Source: JAPYTK01 sp964401935 (GTDB lineage Bacteria > Myxococcota_A > Polyangia > Polyangiales > Polyangiaceae). Taken from it: 64,000 bases of DNA. The position numbers and the translations under genes are program-made. The notes beneath the pieces were generated by a model that was not told where the DNA came from, searched no databases, and saw only the letters and a program-made list of their open reading frames with translations. The stretch lies in NCBI GenBank assembly GCA_964401935.1, contig CAYOAL010000007.1, forward strand, positions 1 to 64,000, read 5' to 3'. This document shows, one piece after another, positions 16,627-26,641 of the stretch (within the stretch, counting starts at the first letter, position 1; the number at the start of each line of letters is the position of its first letter).

Positions 16627-17291
16627 TGCGTTGGATGACGATGAGCGTGACGTGCCTGTTGGCCTTGGGCTGCCATGTGGCCACGGGGCTCGACGAGATC
16701 GTGCCGGGGGAGCGGGCCGACGACGACGGGGCCGGCGGCGAGCCGGCGGGCCAGGGCGGCGCGGGAGGGAGCGCCGTGGCGAGCGGCGGGGGGAGCGCCA
16801 CGAGCACCGGCGCCTCCACCAGCGCGAGCGCGGGTGCGGGGGCGGATCCGGGCGACTACCTCGGTCCGGCGGCGGGCGCATACATGTTCGCGAGCACCCT
16901 CGCGGGCGAGGCGGGGCCAGCGTTCTACGCGGTGGTGACGGAGAGCTCGGGTGCGCACGTCGCCTTCACGCTTCAGGCGCTCGACGCCGAGACGCGCGAG
17001 CCGGTGGGGAGCTCGACGAGCTACGAGGACGTGCCCCACTCGGCCGCTGGGACCACCGAGATCGCGGTGGGGACGCTCGTGGTGCCGGCTGCCGCCAACC
17101 CGCTCGGCCCCGTCGGCGTCGTGGCCGAAGACGTGGTGCTCGAGTTCCTGCGCAACGACTTCCCCTGCGGCACGCTCCGCGGCCAGGTCACCGCGCCGAT
17201 CGTCCAGTCGCTCGCCGGCTCCACGTTCTTCCTCACCCCCGTGGACGGCCCCACCAATCTGCCCCTGAGCCCACCCACGTCCTGCCCCTGA
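16626..17291 (+). CDS. Small lipoprotein with Gly/Ser-rich linker, function unknown
   Basis: A 221-residue protein. The leader ends at Cys16 (LLALGC), then a Gly/Ala/Ser/Thr linker (about 33-78) as is common in Polyangia surface lipoproteins. A compact beta-rich domain follows with two or three Cys (NDFPCGTLRGQV). It starts by overlapping the stop of the preceding lipoprotein gene and is probably co-translated with it. No catalytic motif is visible. Confidence 0.7.
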   Translation: MRWMTMSVTCLLALGCHVATGLDEIVPGERADDDGAGGEPAGQGGAGGSAVASGGGSATSTGASTSASAGAGADPGDYLGPAAGAYMFASTLAGEAGPAFYAVVTESSGAHVAFTLQALDAETREPVGSSTSYEDVPHSAAGTTEIAVGTLVVPAAANPLGPVGVVAEDVVLEFLRNDFPCGTLRGQVTAPIVQSLAGSTFFLTPVDGPTNLPLSPPTSCP

Positions 17292-17305
17292 CCGAATCAG
17301 TGGGG
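17285..17305. terminator. Small hairpin at a convergent junction, containing both stop codons
   Basis: CCCCTGA pairs with TCAG-T-GGGG across a 5-nt CCGAA loop (one bulged T). The arms hold the stop codons of the rightward lipoprotein (ends 17291) and the leftward kelch gene (ends 17297). Confidence 0.4.
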
Positions 17306-18370
17306 GGGCTGGTAGCTGGCGTTGTCGTCGACCGCGGCGAAGGCCTGGCGATCCGCGCCGCCGGGCATGTAGAGCACGCCGTCGAGCGCGGCCGCGCCGG
17401 TGCCGTGGCGCGGGTTGGGCATGTCGGGGAACGCCTCCCAGCCGTCGGTGGCGGCGTCGTAGGCCTCCACCGCGGCGAACACCCCCGAGGGCGCGTTCGT
17501 GTTCCCCTCGCCTCCCATCACGAACAGGCGCGTGCCGAGCGCTGCCGCCGCGCAGCCCGCCCGCGGCGTCGGCATGGGAGCGCCCACCGACCAGGTCCCC
17601 GTGGCCGGATCGAAGAGGTCGACCTCGCCCATCACTCCCTCGATGCCCCCGCTGCGACCTCCCACCACGAACACGCGCCCATCGAGGGCGCCGCCTACCA
17701 GGTGATCGCGCGCTGCGCTCAGCGCGGGCAACGTCTCCCACGTGTCCGTGGTCGTGTCGTACACCGAGAAGTCGGCCACCGACCCTTGGCGGTAGCCCCC
17801 CGCCACGTAGATCTTTGCGCCGATCACAGCCGTCACCGCGCCGCCGCGCTCCGTTCCCGCGGGCATGCTCGTCAGCGTGGACCACGTCTGAGCGACCGGA
17901 TCGTAGACGAGCGTCTCGCCGACCGCGATGAACGCGTTCTCCGCCAGGCCGCCGAGCACGTAGAGCCTGTCGTCCACCACCGCCGCGTTGAGGTGGTGCC
18001 GCTCCACTGGCAGCGAGGGCAGGCTCCGCCACGTGTCGGTGCCCGGGGCGTAGGCCTCCACGCGCGCGACCACGCGCGCCTCCGCGTCGTAGCCGCCGAC
18101 GACCACCACCTCCCCAGCGAGCGCCACCACCGCCGTCTCTTGGAGTGGCCCCCCCGCGAGCGGAGCCAGCGCTCGCCACCCGTCCGCCACGCCGCCCCCC
18201 GCGCCGGTCGCGCTCGCCGTGCCCGTCGACGAGGTCCCCGACGTCATCCCCGTGGCCGCGCTGCCCGAGCCCGTCGCTCCCTCGCCGTCACCGCCGCACG
18301 CCAAGAGCAGCCCGCCGCCCAACACGCCCCCCCACAAAACCCGTGCAAGCATCCGGAGAGCATACTCCAC
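17297..18370 (-). CDS. Kelch-repeat lipoprotein (beta-propeller)
   Basis: A 357-residue protein with a leader ending in LLLACGG (lipid-anchored Cys near 25), then a Gly/Ser/Thr linker to about residue 65. About six kelch blades follow, with the VVVGGYD/YVLGGLA and W..L..M motifs (TDTWRSLPSLP, AQTWSTLTSMP, TDTWETLPALS, TGTWSVGAPMP, TDGWEAFPDMP). Such propellers bind ligands or partners at the cell surface; no catalytic site is predicted. Gene-encoding direction converges with the lipoprotein pair to its left, and its own 5' end faces the tRNA genes. Confidence 0.85.
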   Translation of the reverse strand: MEYALRMLARVLWGGVLGGGLLLACGGDGEGATGSGSAATGMTSGTSSTGTASATGAGGGVADGWRALAPLAGGPLQETAVVALAGEVVVVGGYDAEARVVARVEAYAPGTDTWRSLPSLPVERHHLNAAVVDDRLYVLGGLAENAFIAVGETLVYDPVAQTWSTLTSMPAGTERGGAVTAVIGAKIYVAGGYRQGSVADFSVYDTTTDTWETLPALSAARDHLVGGALDGRVFVVGGRSGGIEGVMGEVDLFDPATGTWSVGAPMPTPRAGCAAAALGTRLFVMGGEGNTNAPSGVFAAVEAYDAATDGWEAFPDMPNPRHGTGAAALDGVLYMPGGADRQAFAAVDDNASYQPPH

Positions 18371-18451
18371 GCCCGCGCCGACGGATGCCAGGGCGACGGC
18401 GCGGCGCCCGCGGCGTGCTCGTTCACGAGCTTCGCGCGGGCTGCCGATGGG

Positions 18452-18523
18452 CGATCCCAGGGGGACTTGAACCCCCGTTACCGACGTGAGAGGCCGGTGT
18501 CCTAACCACTAGACGATGGGACC
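18452..18523 (-). tRNA. tRNA-Glu (anticodon CTC)
   Basis: A full cloverleaf on the minus strand. The acceptor GGTCCCA pairs with TGGGATC, and the D-arm region carries TCTAGTGGTTAGGA. The anticodon stem CCGGC/GTCGG has loop CTCTCAC (anticodon CTC), and the T-arm is GGGGG-TTCAAGT-CCCCC. CCA is not encoded. Anticodon CTC reads GAG, a very common codon in this GC-rich DNA. Confidence 0.93.
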
Positions 18524-18595
18524 AGGAACTGTGATTTCGAAGACAAGAGGATGGATTCGAAGGAAAGCGAAGGGCGCTCCGGGGAGCGGATCTTG

Positions 18596-18666
18596 TTGGC
18601 GGACTAGGATTCGAACCTAGATGACAAGAACCAGAATCTTGCGTCCTGCCGTTAGACGATCCGCCA
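18596..18666 (-). tRNA. tRNA-Gln (anticodon CTG)
   Basis: A full cloverleaf on the minus strand. The acceptor TGGCGGA pairs with TCCGCCA, and the anticodon stem CAAGA/TCTTG has loop TTCTGGT (anticodon CTG). The T-arm is CCTAG-GTTCGAATC-CTAG-like. CCA is not encoded. It lies 72 bp upstream of tRNA-Glu in the same direction, so both probably come from one transcript. A 17-bp tandem duplication begins at its first 3 nt. Confidence 0.93.
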
Positions 18667-18697
18667 GTATCGAAGCGAAACCAGTATCGAAGCGAAA
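18664..18697. repeat. Exact 17-bp tandem duplication at the tRNA-Gln 5' end
   Basis: CCAGTATCGAAGCGAAA is present twice back to back (18664-18680 and 18681-18697). The first copy takes in the first 3 nt of tRNA-Gln, so the second copy places the same sequence in the tRNA promoter region. Confidence 0.9.
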
Positions 18698-18787
18698 CTC
18701 GAAGTGTGAAGCCGAAGGTGATTCGAAGCCACGAGGGCGGGACCGAGACGTGGGGGGCGCGTCATCGCCGAGGCGGAGGCGGCGACC

Positions 18788-18825
18788 CACAGAGAAGTCC
18801 AAGAGAAACAGAGAAGACCAAGAGA
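18788..18825. repeat. Near-exact 19-bp tandem duplication in a purine-rich stretch
   Basis: ACAGAGAAGTCCAAGAGAA (18788-18806) is followed by a copy with one T-to-A change (18807-18825). It lies in non-coding sequence upstream of groEL. Confidence 0.85.
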
Positions 18826-19029
18826 AGGCGCGCGAAGAGGAAGCGTGAAGCGAGGAGATGCGAAGGTGAAGCGGGTGACGCTGCGGGCTGCGCGGCGCCG
18901 GCTCCTCCGCGAGGGCTGCTCGGGGGAGCGTGTCGGACGGAGTGCGATCGTGGCGATGTGCACCCCGGGCGAGCGGGGCGTAGCTTATTCATCCGGCTGG
19001 ATGTGTCAACAGGTTACGTCAAGTCGCGC

Positions 19030-19057
19030 TTGACCTCTGGCGGGGGTTGACTAGGGT
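19030..19057 (+). promoter_or_regulatory. Candidate groEL promoter
   Basis: TTGACC (19030-19035) and TAGGGT (19052-19057) are separated by 16 bp, about 135 bp upstream of the groEL start. The -35 element overlaps the inverted repeat GTCAAG-TCGCG-CTTGAC (19018-19034), which could be an operator. A heat-shock sigma promoter is possible instead. Confidence 0.35.
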
Positions 19058-19191
19058 CGCGGCCCCGATCCCTAGGGAGAGGTTCGCCCGTTCGCGGCGT
19101 GCCCACCCGAGGGACCGACCCGAGGCATGGCCCCCACGTGGGTCGAGCCCAAGGTCGAAACGACGACAGGACAGAGAACGGAGAGATCATC

Positions 19192-20871
<1,680 letters not shown>

Positions 20872-20941
20872 CCGCCGGCGGCTCGGGGGTCGGAGCGATC
20901 GGTCTCGACCCCCCGAGCCCCTCCCACTAGACTGCCGAGCG

Positions 20942-21562
20942 ATGCCCGCAGCCGACGCTCTCGGAGCACGCGAGTTCGAGGCGGGCGACATCCTCTTCAG
21001 GGAGGGTGACGCCGGCACCTGCATGTTCGTGATCCGTGAGGGCACCGTGCGGCTGTGGAAGGACATCGACGGTGAGATGACGACGCTCGCCGAGCTCTCC
21101 GCGGGAGAGATCGTGGGCGAGGTGGCGCTGGTGCGCAGCGCCCAACACACCGCGACCGCGACCGCCCTCGCCCCCACCAAGTGCCTCGTGGTCACGGCCC
21201 ACGGGCTCGAGCAGATGGTCACCCAAGACGCGGAGATCGCGGTACGCGTGATCCGTGTGCTCGCCGATCGCCTCGCGCAGAGCCACGACTTGTTGGGGAT
21301 GGTGGGCCAGCGTGACACGCGGACGCGGGTGGCCATGGCCATCATCCGTCACGCGGAGGGGCGCGGAGAGCCGCGCGACGACGGCGTGTGGATCCCGCGT
21401 CGGCTCGGGGACATCGCGGACGAGGTGGCGGTGTCCAAGCAGGAGCTGGGGGAGATTTCCAAGGAATTTTTGAAGCTCCAGCTTCTTCGAGTCAAACGCG
21501 ACGGCATTCTGGTACCCGACGTGTCTCGGTTGTATGGGTTTGTGAAGTCAGGCGATGTCTGA
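20942..21562 (+). CDS. Crp/Fnr-family transcriptional regulator
   Basis: A 206-residue regulator. An N-terminal cyclic-nucleotide-binding beta-barrel (about 12-120: EAGDILFREGDAGTCMFVIREG, then AGEIVGEVALV) is followed by a dimerisation helix (about 120-140). The C-terminal winged helix-turn-helix (about 155-205: RLGDIADEVAVSKQELGEISKEF) follows. The barrel lacks an evident Cys cluster for Fe-S, so it is not Fnr-like. The exact cAMP phosphate-binding Arg-Thr/Ser is not clear: the loop reads GEVALVRSAQHTAT. The next gene encodes a cyclic-nucleotide-phosphodiesterase-like enzyme, suggesting a shared second messenger. Confidence 0.85.
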   Translation: MPAADALGAREFEAGDILFREGDAGTCMFVIREGTVRLWKDIDGEMTTLAELSAGEIVGEVALVRSAQHTATATALAPTKCLVVTAHGLEQMVTQDAEIAVRVIRVLADRLAQSHDLLGMVGQRDTRTRVAMAIIRHAEGRGEPRDDGVWIPRRLGDIADEVAVSKQELGEISKEFLKLQLLRVKRDGILVPDVSRLYGFVKSGDV

Positions 21563-21621
21563 GCGCGTCACCACCACCGTCACGGTTGGCTTCCCCGTCG
21601 GCTCACTGGAAGTGAGGATGG

Positions 21622-22389
21622 ATGGAGCTTAGGGTCCTCGGCTGCCACGGGGGTGAGACGCCCCACCACCGCACGACGTCCTTCCTCGTCGACGACAGGC
21701 TCTCCATCGACGCCGGCGCCATCACCTCCAGCCTCGAGCTCTCGGATCAGGTCCGCCTCGAGATGGTGCTGGTGAGCCACTCGCACATGGATCACGTGCG
21801 CGATCTCGCGACCATCGCCGACAACCGGGCGCAGCTGCAGGCGCCGCCGCTCGTGATCGCGGGCACCAAGTCGACCCTCGACGAGCTGAAGCGCCACTTC
21901 TTCAACGACAAGCTCTGGCCTGACTTCGCGGTCATCCCCTCACCGAGCGAGCCCACCATCATCTACCGCGAGGTGCCGCTCGAGCAGCCCACCAAGCTCC
22001 TCGACTACGTGGTCACCGCGGTGAGCGTGAACCACACCGTCGACTCGGCGGGCTTCGTCATTTCCGACGCCAACGGCACCATCGGCTTCAGCGGCGACAC
22101 CGGCCCCACCGACCGCCTCTGGGAGGTGCTCAACGAGGTGGACAACCTCAAGGCGCTGCTGATGGAGGTGAGCTTCCCGAACGACGAGCAACGGCTCGCG
22201 ACCGCGAGCGGCCACCACACGCCGCGCACCCTGCTCGAGGATCTCAAGAAGTTCAAGGCGCCGGGCGAGCTCGCCACGATGCTCTACCACATCAAGCCTC
22301 CCTTCCAGGCGGTCGTGGAGCGTGAGTGCGCCAAGCTCAAGGGCGTGAACCTCGAGATCTTGCAGCTGCGCGATCAGTTCATCCTGTGA
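21622..22389 (+). CDS. Metallo-beta-lactamase-fold protein resembling class II 3',5'-cyclic-nucleotide phosphodiesterase
   Basis: A 255-residue metallohydrolase with the HSHMDHV metal motif (HxHxDH) near residue 53, a later His in SVNHTVDSAGF, Asp in SGDTGPTDRLW, and a final His in ATMLYHIKP. The start ELRVLGCHGGE and the overall order match class II PDE1-like phosphodiesterases that hydrolyse cAMP/cGMP. The gene lies 59 bp after a Crp-like regulator. Together they would form a compact signal-reading and signal-removing pair; substrate is inferred from family and context only. Confidence 0.8.
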   Translation: MELRVLGCHGGETPHHRTTSFLVDDRLSIDAGAITSSLELSDQVRLEMVLVSHSHMDHVRDLATIADNRAQLQAPPLVIAGTKSTLDELKRHFFNDKLWPDFAVIPSPSEPTIIYREVPLEQPTKLLDYVVTAVSVNHTVDSAGFVISDANGTIGFSGDTGPTDRLWEVLNEVDNLKALLMEVSFPNDEQRLATASGHHTPRTLLEDLKKFKAPGELATMLYHIKPPFQAVVERECAKLKGVNLEILQLRDQFIL

Positions 22390-22437
22390 CCGGCAGCGCG
22401 CCCCAGCTCATCCCGTGAGCCTTGCGCGCCTTTGTGC

Positions 22438-22469
22438 GTTCTGAGCGCTGCGCGTTCTGAGCGCTGCGC
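22438..22469. repeat. Exact 16-bp tandem duplication at a convergent junction
   Basis: GTTCTGAGCGCTGCGC occurs twice in direct succession (22438-22453, 22454-22469). Each copy contains the palindrome GAGCGCTGCGC-like core, so the region can also fold. It lies between the converging phosphodiesterase and PP2C genes and may contribute to termination. Confidence 0.85.
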
Positions 22470-22480
22470 GCCCTGCGCGC

Positions 22481-23356
22481 TCAAGGCGGGACGTCGGGCT
22501 CGTCGGCGTCCAGGAAGGCCTCGAGCCCACCTTGCATCTCGATGAGCTCGATCGCGCCGCCCACGACCGGGCCACCGGCAGGGTCGTCGTCGCCGTCGTC
22601 GACCTTCACGAGCACGACGGTGGTGTTGTCGTTGCCGCCCGCGGCGTTGGCGCGCGTGATCAGCTCCTCGCAGACGAGGCCCAGGTCGGCCTCCCCGAGA
22701 CAGACGTCGAGGATCTCCTCGTCGCCGAGCATGCCGTTGAGGCCGTCGCTGCACAGGAGGTAGGTGTCGCCCACGCGCGTGTCGGTGGTCAGCAGATCGA
22801 CGACCACGTCGGGGGCCATACCCAGCGCGCGCGTGATGACGTTGGACGGGAGCTGGTTGACCTCCTCCTCGCTCAGCCACGGCGCGATCTCGGTCACCTC
22901 GCTCACCAGCGAGTGGTCGCTCGTGAGCTGGGTGATGTGGCTGTCCCGGATCCGGTAACAGCGGCTGTCGCCCACGTGGCCCACGATCACCTGCTTGGCG
23001 TCGGCGCTGAACATCACCGCCACGATGGTCGTGCCCATGCCCGACTCGTTCTGCGAGCGCCGCGCGCGCCCGAAGACGTGCTGGTTGGCGAGGCGCACCC
23101 CCACCACGATGCAATTCTCTTCTTCGGTGAGATCGTTGTCGTACCGAAACGGCCAGGTGCGGTCCGGGCCTACCGTCTTGTCGTAGAACTCACTCAGGGT
23201 GGAAATGGCGAGCGAGCTTGCCACGTCCCCCGACAGGTGGCCCCCCATCCCATCCGCGACCGCGGCGAAGCGATACTCCGGGAAGACGAGGAACGAGTCC
23301 TCGTTGCGGTCGCGCAACAAGCCGACATCGGATCTGCCCGCGAACCGGGTCTTCAT
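22481..23356 (-). CDS. PP2C-family Ser/Thr protein phosphatase
   Basis: A 291-residue metal-dependent phosphatase. The motifs are in order: GRSDVGLLRDRNEDSF, VADGMGGHLSGD (metal Asp), GTTIVAVMF, VGHVGDSRCY, LLCSDGLNGML and GGNDNTTVVLV. The stretch after about residue 255 is acidic and lacks catalytic motifs. It dephosphorylates Ser/Thr-phosphorylated proteins, plausibly targets of the kinases encoded elsewhere in this window. The start used is the ATG at 23356; a TTG at 23368 is in frame. The domain is complete with no membrane segment, so it is cytoplasmic. Confidence 0.9.
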   Translation of the reverse strand: MKTRFAGRSDVGLLRDRNEDSFLVFPEYRFAAVADGMGGHLSGDVASSLAISTLSEFYDKTVGPDRTWPFRYDNDLTEEENCIVVGVRLANQHVFGRARRSQNESGMGTTIVAVMFSADAKQVIVGHVGDSRCYRIRDSHITQLTSDHSLVSEVTEIAPWLSEEEVNQLPSNVITRALGMAPDVVVDLLTTDTRVGDTYLLCSDGLNGMLGDEEILDVCLGEADLGLVCEELITRANAAGGNDNTTVVLVKVDDGDDDPAGGPVVGGAIELIEMQGGLEAFLDADEPDVPP

Positions 23357-23684
23357 GCGGTCATGCAACGTGTCCTCGCGCAGGCTGCCCTCGCGCGGGG
23401 GGCTCTTCTGTGGGGTTGAAACGATCGGTCGTCACCGGGGTTGTGATGGGGCTCGGCACCCGAACGGGCATGTTGGCACCGCATTTGGTGAGAGAACAAG
23501 ACCAACTCGATGACAGGCCGATGAAAATCGCCTGGCGCGGCGGGCCCTCGCGGTGCCCCGACGCGGGGTCTCGAGGGGGATTGCGCGAAGGGGGCGGGTG
23601 TCGTTTGACAGGCGAACCAGGGGTCGCTATAAGCGGCGCCCCTTTTCTGCGGCGAGAGCGAGGGCTGGCGTGCTGGGCAGGAGC
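23357..23684. other. Divergent regulatory region between PP2C and prs
   Basis: About 330 bp holding the 5' ends of the PP2C gene (leftward) and the prs operon (rightward). I see no gene in it. The clear element is a near-consensus housekeeping promoter facing prs (23605-23633). Confidence 0.6.
23605..23633 (+). promoter_or_regulatory. Near-consensus sigma-70 promoter for the prs operon
   Basis: A perfect -35 TTGACA (23605-23610), a 17-bp spacer and TATAAG (23628-23633, 5 of 6 matches to TATAAT) lie about 50 bp upstream of the prs ATG. This is the strongest promoter-like sequence in the window and fits a constitutive housekeeping operon. Confidence 0.75.
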
Positions 23685-24617
23685 ATGAGCATATTCTCGG
23701 GGAATGCGCATCCCGAGTTGACGGACGAGATCTGTAAGTACTTGGATTGTCCAAGAGGCAGATCCCGGGTCAATCAATTTTCCGACGGCGAGACCTTCGC
23801 GGTCATCGAGGAAAACGTACGTGGTGTCGACACTTACGTCGTTCAACCGACGTGCTCCCCGGTGAACGACAAGGTCATGGAGCTCTTGATCATGGTGGAC
23901 GCGTTGCGCCGGGCTTCGGCCGGCTCGATCACCGCCGTGATGCCGTACTACGGCTACGCCCGACAGGACCGCAAGGTCGCGCCGCGCACCCCCATCACCG
24001 CGAAGCTGATCGCGGGCCTGCTCGAAGCGAGCGGGGTGAACCGGGTGGTCGCCGTCGATCTCCACGCCGGCCAGATCCAGGGCTTCTTCAACATCCCCGT
24101 CGACCACCTCTACGCCATGCCCGCGCTGCTCCAGGACCACCTCCGCGAGCACTACATGGGCGCGGTGGTCGTCTCGCCCGACGCCGGCGGCGTGGAGCGC
24201 GCGCGCGCCTTTAGCAAACGCCTCCGCGGCAGCCTCGCCATCATCGACAAGCGCCGTGAGAAGGCCAACGAGAGCGAGGTGATGAACATCATCGGTGACG
24301 TGGAGGGCAAGCGCTGTGTCATCGTCGACGACATCCTCGACACCGCAGGCACCATGTGCAACGCCGCCCGCGCGCTCATGGATGCAGGCGCCGCGAGCGT
24401 CTCGGCGAGCGTGAGCCACGCCGTGCTCAGCGGCCCCGCCATCGCCCGGCTCAACGACTCGCCTCTCGACGAGGTGGTCGTCACCAACTCCATCCCGATC
24501 ACCCAAGAGATGCGGGCGGCGTGCAAGAAGCTGAGGACCGTCAGCATCGCGCCGCTCCTCGCCGAAGCCATCCGGCGCATTCACCACTCCGACTCGGTGA
24601 GCTCCCTGTTCGTCTGA
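23685..24617 (+). CDS. prs: Ribose-phosphate pyrophosphokinase (PRPP synthetase)
   Basis: A 310-residue cytoplasmic enzyme making PRPP from ribose 5-phosphate and ATP for purine, pyrimidine, His, Trp and NAD synthesis. Visible motifs are SGNAHPEL at the start, FSDGET (ribose-phosphate loop region), YYGYARQDRK, VDLHAGQIQGFF and the PRPP-binding VDDILDTAGTM. The start is the ATG at 23685 with AGGAG upstream; length then matches the family (about 310-315). It heads the block prs-rplY-pth-rpsF-rpsR-rplI, a common bacterial order. Confidence 0.95.
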   Translation: MSIFSGNAHPELTDEICKYLDCPRGRSRVNQFSDGETFAVIEENVRGVDTYVVQPTCSPVNDKVMELLIMVDALRRASAGSITAVMPYYGYARQDRKVAPRTPITAKLIAGLLEASGVNRVVAVDLHAGQIQGFFNIPVDHLYAMPALLQDHLREHYMGAVVVSPDAGGVERARAFSKRLRGSLAIIDKRREKANESEVMNIIGDVEGKRCVIVDDILDTAGTMCNAARALMDAGAASVSASVSHAVLSGPAIARLNDSPLDEVVVTNSIPITQEMRAACKKLRTVSIAPLLAEAIRRIHHSDSVSSLFV

Positions 24618-24673
24618 ACCGTTCGTCCGAACGAGCCCCGAACCGCACGACACGACCGACTCAAGAGGAAACC

Positions 24674-25315
24674 ATGCAGAACGTAACCCTCCACGCAATC
24701 CCCCGCACCCAGAGTGGCAAAGGCCCGGCCCGTCGTCTGCGCGCCGAGGGCCGCATGCCCGTCGTGGCCTACGGCGACGGCATCGAGACGCTGTCGCTCG
24801 CCATCCCGCGGGATGCGCTCCGAGACATCCTCACTTCGTCGCGCGGCCGCAACACCATCATCAACCTCGAGGTCGAGGGCGACGCGTCGTTCCCCGTGAT
24901 GGTGCGCGAGTACACCGTGCATCCGCTGTCTCGTCAGCTGCTCCACGCCGATCTCGTGAAGATCGCCCCCGACAAGCCCGTGGAGTGCGAGGTGCCGTTC
25001 CACACGACGGGCAAGAGCAAGGGAGAACAGGCTGGTGGCACGCTGCTCACGAACCTCCGCTCCCTCACCGTGCGCTGCCTCCCCGCGAACATCCCCGACC
25101 AGGTCGAGTACGACGTGTCGGCGCTCGAGATCGACGACGTGGTGAAGGTGAGCCAGCTCGTCATGCCCGAGGGTGTGGAGGCGTTGCTTCCCCCCGAGCG
25201 CAAGGTGCTCGTGGTGGTGCCGCCGCGGGTGCTCGAGGCGGCCGAGGGCGAGGCTGCCGCCGAGGGCGAAGCGGCTGCCCCCGCCGAGGGGGCAGGAGGC
25301 GGCGAGAGCGCCTGA
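24674..25315 (+). CDS. rplY: 50S ribosomal protein L25, long (TL5/CTC) form
   Basis: A 213-residue 5S-rRNA-binding protein. The N-terminal L25 domain (about 1-95: RTQSGKGPARRLRAEG, VAYGDG) is followed by the C-terminal beta domain of the general-stress CTC type (about 96-185). An Ala/Glu/Gly-rich tail ends the protein. Start ATG with AAGAGGAA upstream. It lies 56 bp after prs, an arrangement shared by many bacteria where prs, ctc/rplY and pth are adjacent. Confidence 0.93.
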   Translation: MQNVTLHAIPRTQSGKGPARRLRAEGRMPVVAYGDGIETLSLAIPRDALRDILTSSRGRNTIINLEVEGDASFPVMVREYTVHPLSRQLLHADLVKIAPDKPVECEVPFHTTGKSKGEQAGGTLLTNLRSLTVRCLPANIPDQVEYDVSALEIDDVVKVSQLVMPEGVEALLPPERKVLVVVPPRVLEAAEGEAAAEGEAAAPAEGAGGGESA

Positions 25316-25351
25316 GCGACTCGCTCCGGCTAGCGCGGAGAAGCCCGCACC

Positions 25352-26053
25352 ATGTGGCTCGTCGTTGGATTGGGCAACCCGGGGCGGGAGTACGCGAGCC
25401 ACCGCCACAACATCGGCTTCATGGTCGTCGACGCGCTCGCGCGGAGAAGCAAGGCGGACGCGTTCCGCGCGAAGTTCTCCGCCGAGCTCGCGCGCACCGA
25501 GATCAAAGGAGAGGACGCGTGGCTGCTCAAGCCGATGACGTACATGAACCTCTCCGGCGACTCGGTGCAGCCGTGCGCGGCGTTCTTCAAGATCCCGCCC
25601 GAGCGCGTGATCGTGATCCACGACGAGCTCGACCTCCCGTTTGGTGACATCCGCCTGAAGCGTGGCGGCGGCCACGCGGGTCACAACGGGTTGCGCTCGA
25701 TCATCGGTCGGATGGGGGCCGACTTCTGTCGCGTCCGCTTCGGGATCGGGCGACCCCCGCCGAGCTTCCGAGACACGGCGAGCTGGGTGCTCTCCAGCTT
25801 CGGCCCCGAGGAGCGGGAAAATCTCGACAAGCTCGTGGATCTTGCTAGCGGCGCTGTGCTAGACATCGCCGCCCGCGGCTTCGACGCCGCGGCAAAGCTT
25901 CGAAATACCAAACCGAAACCAAAGAAACGTCCTCCCCAGGAGCCCACCGAGGCTCCTCCCAAGCCCGCCGCGACGAGCGAGGCGACCCAAGTCGAGCCCA
26001 ACATGCGCCAGCCCTCGGAGCTGGACGCCTCGAAGGCCGACGACCGGGGATGA
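25352..26053 (+). CDS. pth: Peptidyl-tRNA hydrolase
   Basis: A 233-residue enzyme that frees tRNA from peptidyl-tRNA dropped by stalled ribosomes. Key residues are visible: N9 in GLGNPG, catalytic H19 in HRHNIGF, the Asp in VIVIHDELDLPFG, and GGGHAGHNGLRSI. The catalytic core ends near residue 185. The remaining about 45 residues are a Lys/Pro/Ala-rich tail not found in typical 190-residue Pth proteins and probably disordered. Start ATG at 25352. Confidence 0.95.
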   Translation: MWLVVGLGNPGREYASHRHNIGFMVVDALARRSKADAFRAKFSAELARTEIKGEDAWLLKPMTYMNLSGDSVQPCAAFFKIPPERVIVIHDELDLPFGDIRLKRGGGHAGHNGLRSIIGRMGADFCRVRFGIGRPPPSFRDTASWVLSSFGPEERENLDKLVDLASGAVLDIAARGFDAAAKLRNTKPKPKKRPPQEPTEAPPKPAATSEATQVEPNMRQPSELDASKADDRG

Positions 26054-26107
26054 CAACTTCTCGCTCCGTCACGCTGACGGGGCCTTTGTCCGAGAGGAGC
26101 ACAACAC

Positions 26108-26641
26108 ATGGGCCAAGTGGCACTCGCACCCGGGCACGCCCGGGAGTACGAAACGATCTACATTCTCCGGCCGAACGTCGAGAAAGAGGCGGCCGAGGAT
26201 GTAGCCAACCGCGTCTCCGAGGCGATCAAAGGCACCAAAGGCAAGGTCATCGAGGCCGAGCTTTGGGGCAGCCGTCGTCTCGCCTACCCGATCAAGCGAC
26301 ATCATCGCGGGACCTACGTCTTCGTGAAGTACCAGGGCCGTGGCGACGCGGTGGCCGAGATCGAGCGCCAGCTGCGGCTGGTAGACGCCGTCATTCGCTA
26401 CCAGACGGTGATGGTGAAAGACCAGATCCCCTTCGAGGGCGCGGCGACGACCGAGGGCCTGCAGCTCGACTTCGACCTCCCCTTCGAGGCCGACGAGCCC
26501 GAGCTCACCGTGGAGCGCTCGCTGGGTCTCGACGCGGCCTTCTCGGAGCGGCGCGGCCGTCGTGACCGCGACATCATCGACGATGATGACGACATGGACG
26601 ACGGCGACGGGATGGATGACGACGAGGATGGAGACGAGTGA
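26108..26641 (+). CDS. rpsF: 30S ribosomal protein S6
   Basis: A 177-residue small-subunit protein. The S6 fold covers about residues 12-105 (REYETIYILRP, WGSRRLAYPIKRHHRGTYVFVKY, IERQLRLVDAVIRYQTV). The extension after residue 105 is unusually long and ends in an acidic Asp/Met/Gly tail of about 25 residues (compare the poly-Glu tail added to E. coli S6). The stop codon overlaps the rpsR start, so S6 and S18, which bind each other, are translationally coupled. Confidence 0.95.
   Translation: MGQVALAPGHAREYETIYILRPNVEKEAAEDVANRVSEAIKGTKGKVIEAELWGSRRLAYPIKRHHRGTYVFVKYQGRGDAVAEIERQLRLVDAVIRYQTVMVKDQIPFEGAATTEGLQLDFDLPFEADEPELTVERSLGLDAAFSERRGRRDRDIIDDDDDMDDGDGMDDDEDGDE

Larger units (their letters stand above)
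18667..19191. other. Intergenic region between tRNA-Gln and groEL, repeat-containing, no gene
   Basis: About 525 bp with no convincing coding frame. It contains two short tandem duplications (18664-18697, 18788-18825), a purine-rich stretch on the plus strand (about 18785-18880), a 6-bp inverted repeat GTCAAG/CTTGAC (19018-19034) and a candidate groEL promoter (19030-19057). No CIRCE element (TTAGCACTC/GAGTGCTAA) is seen. Confidence 0.6.
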
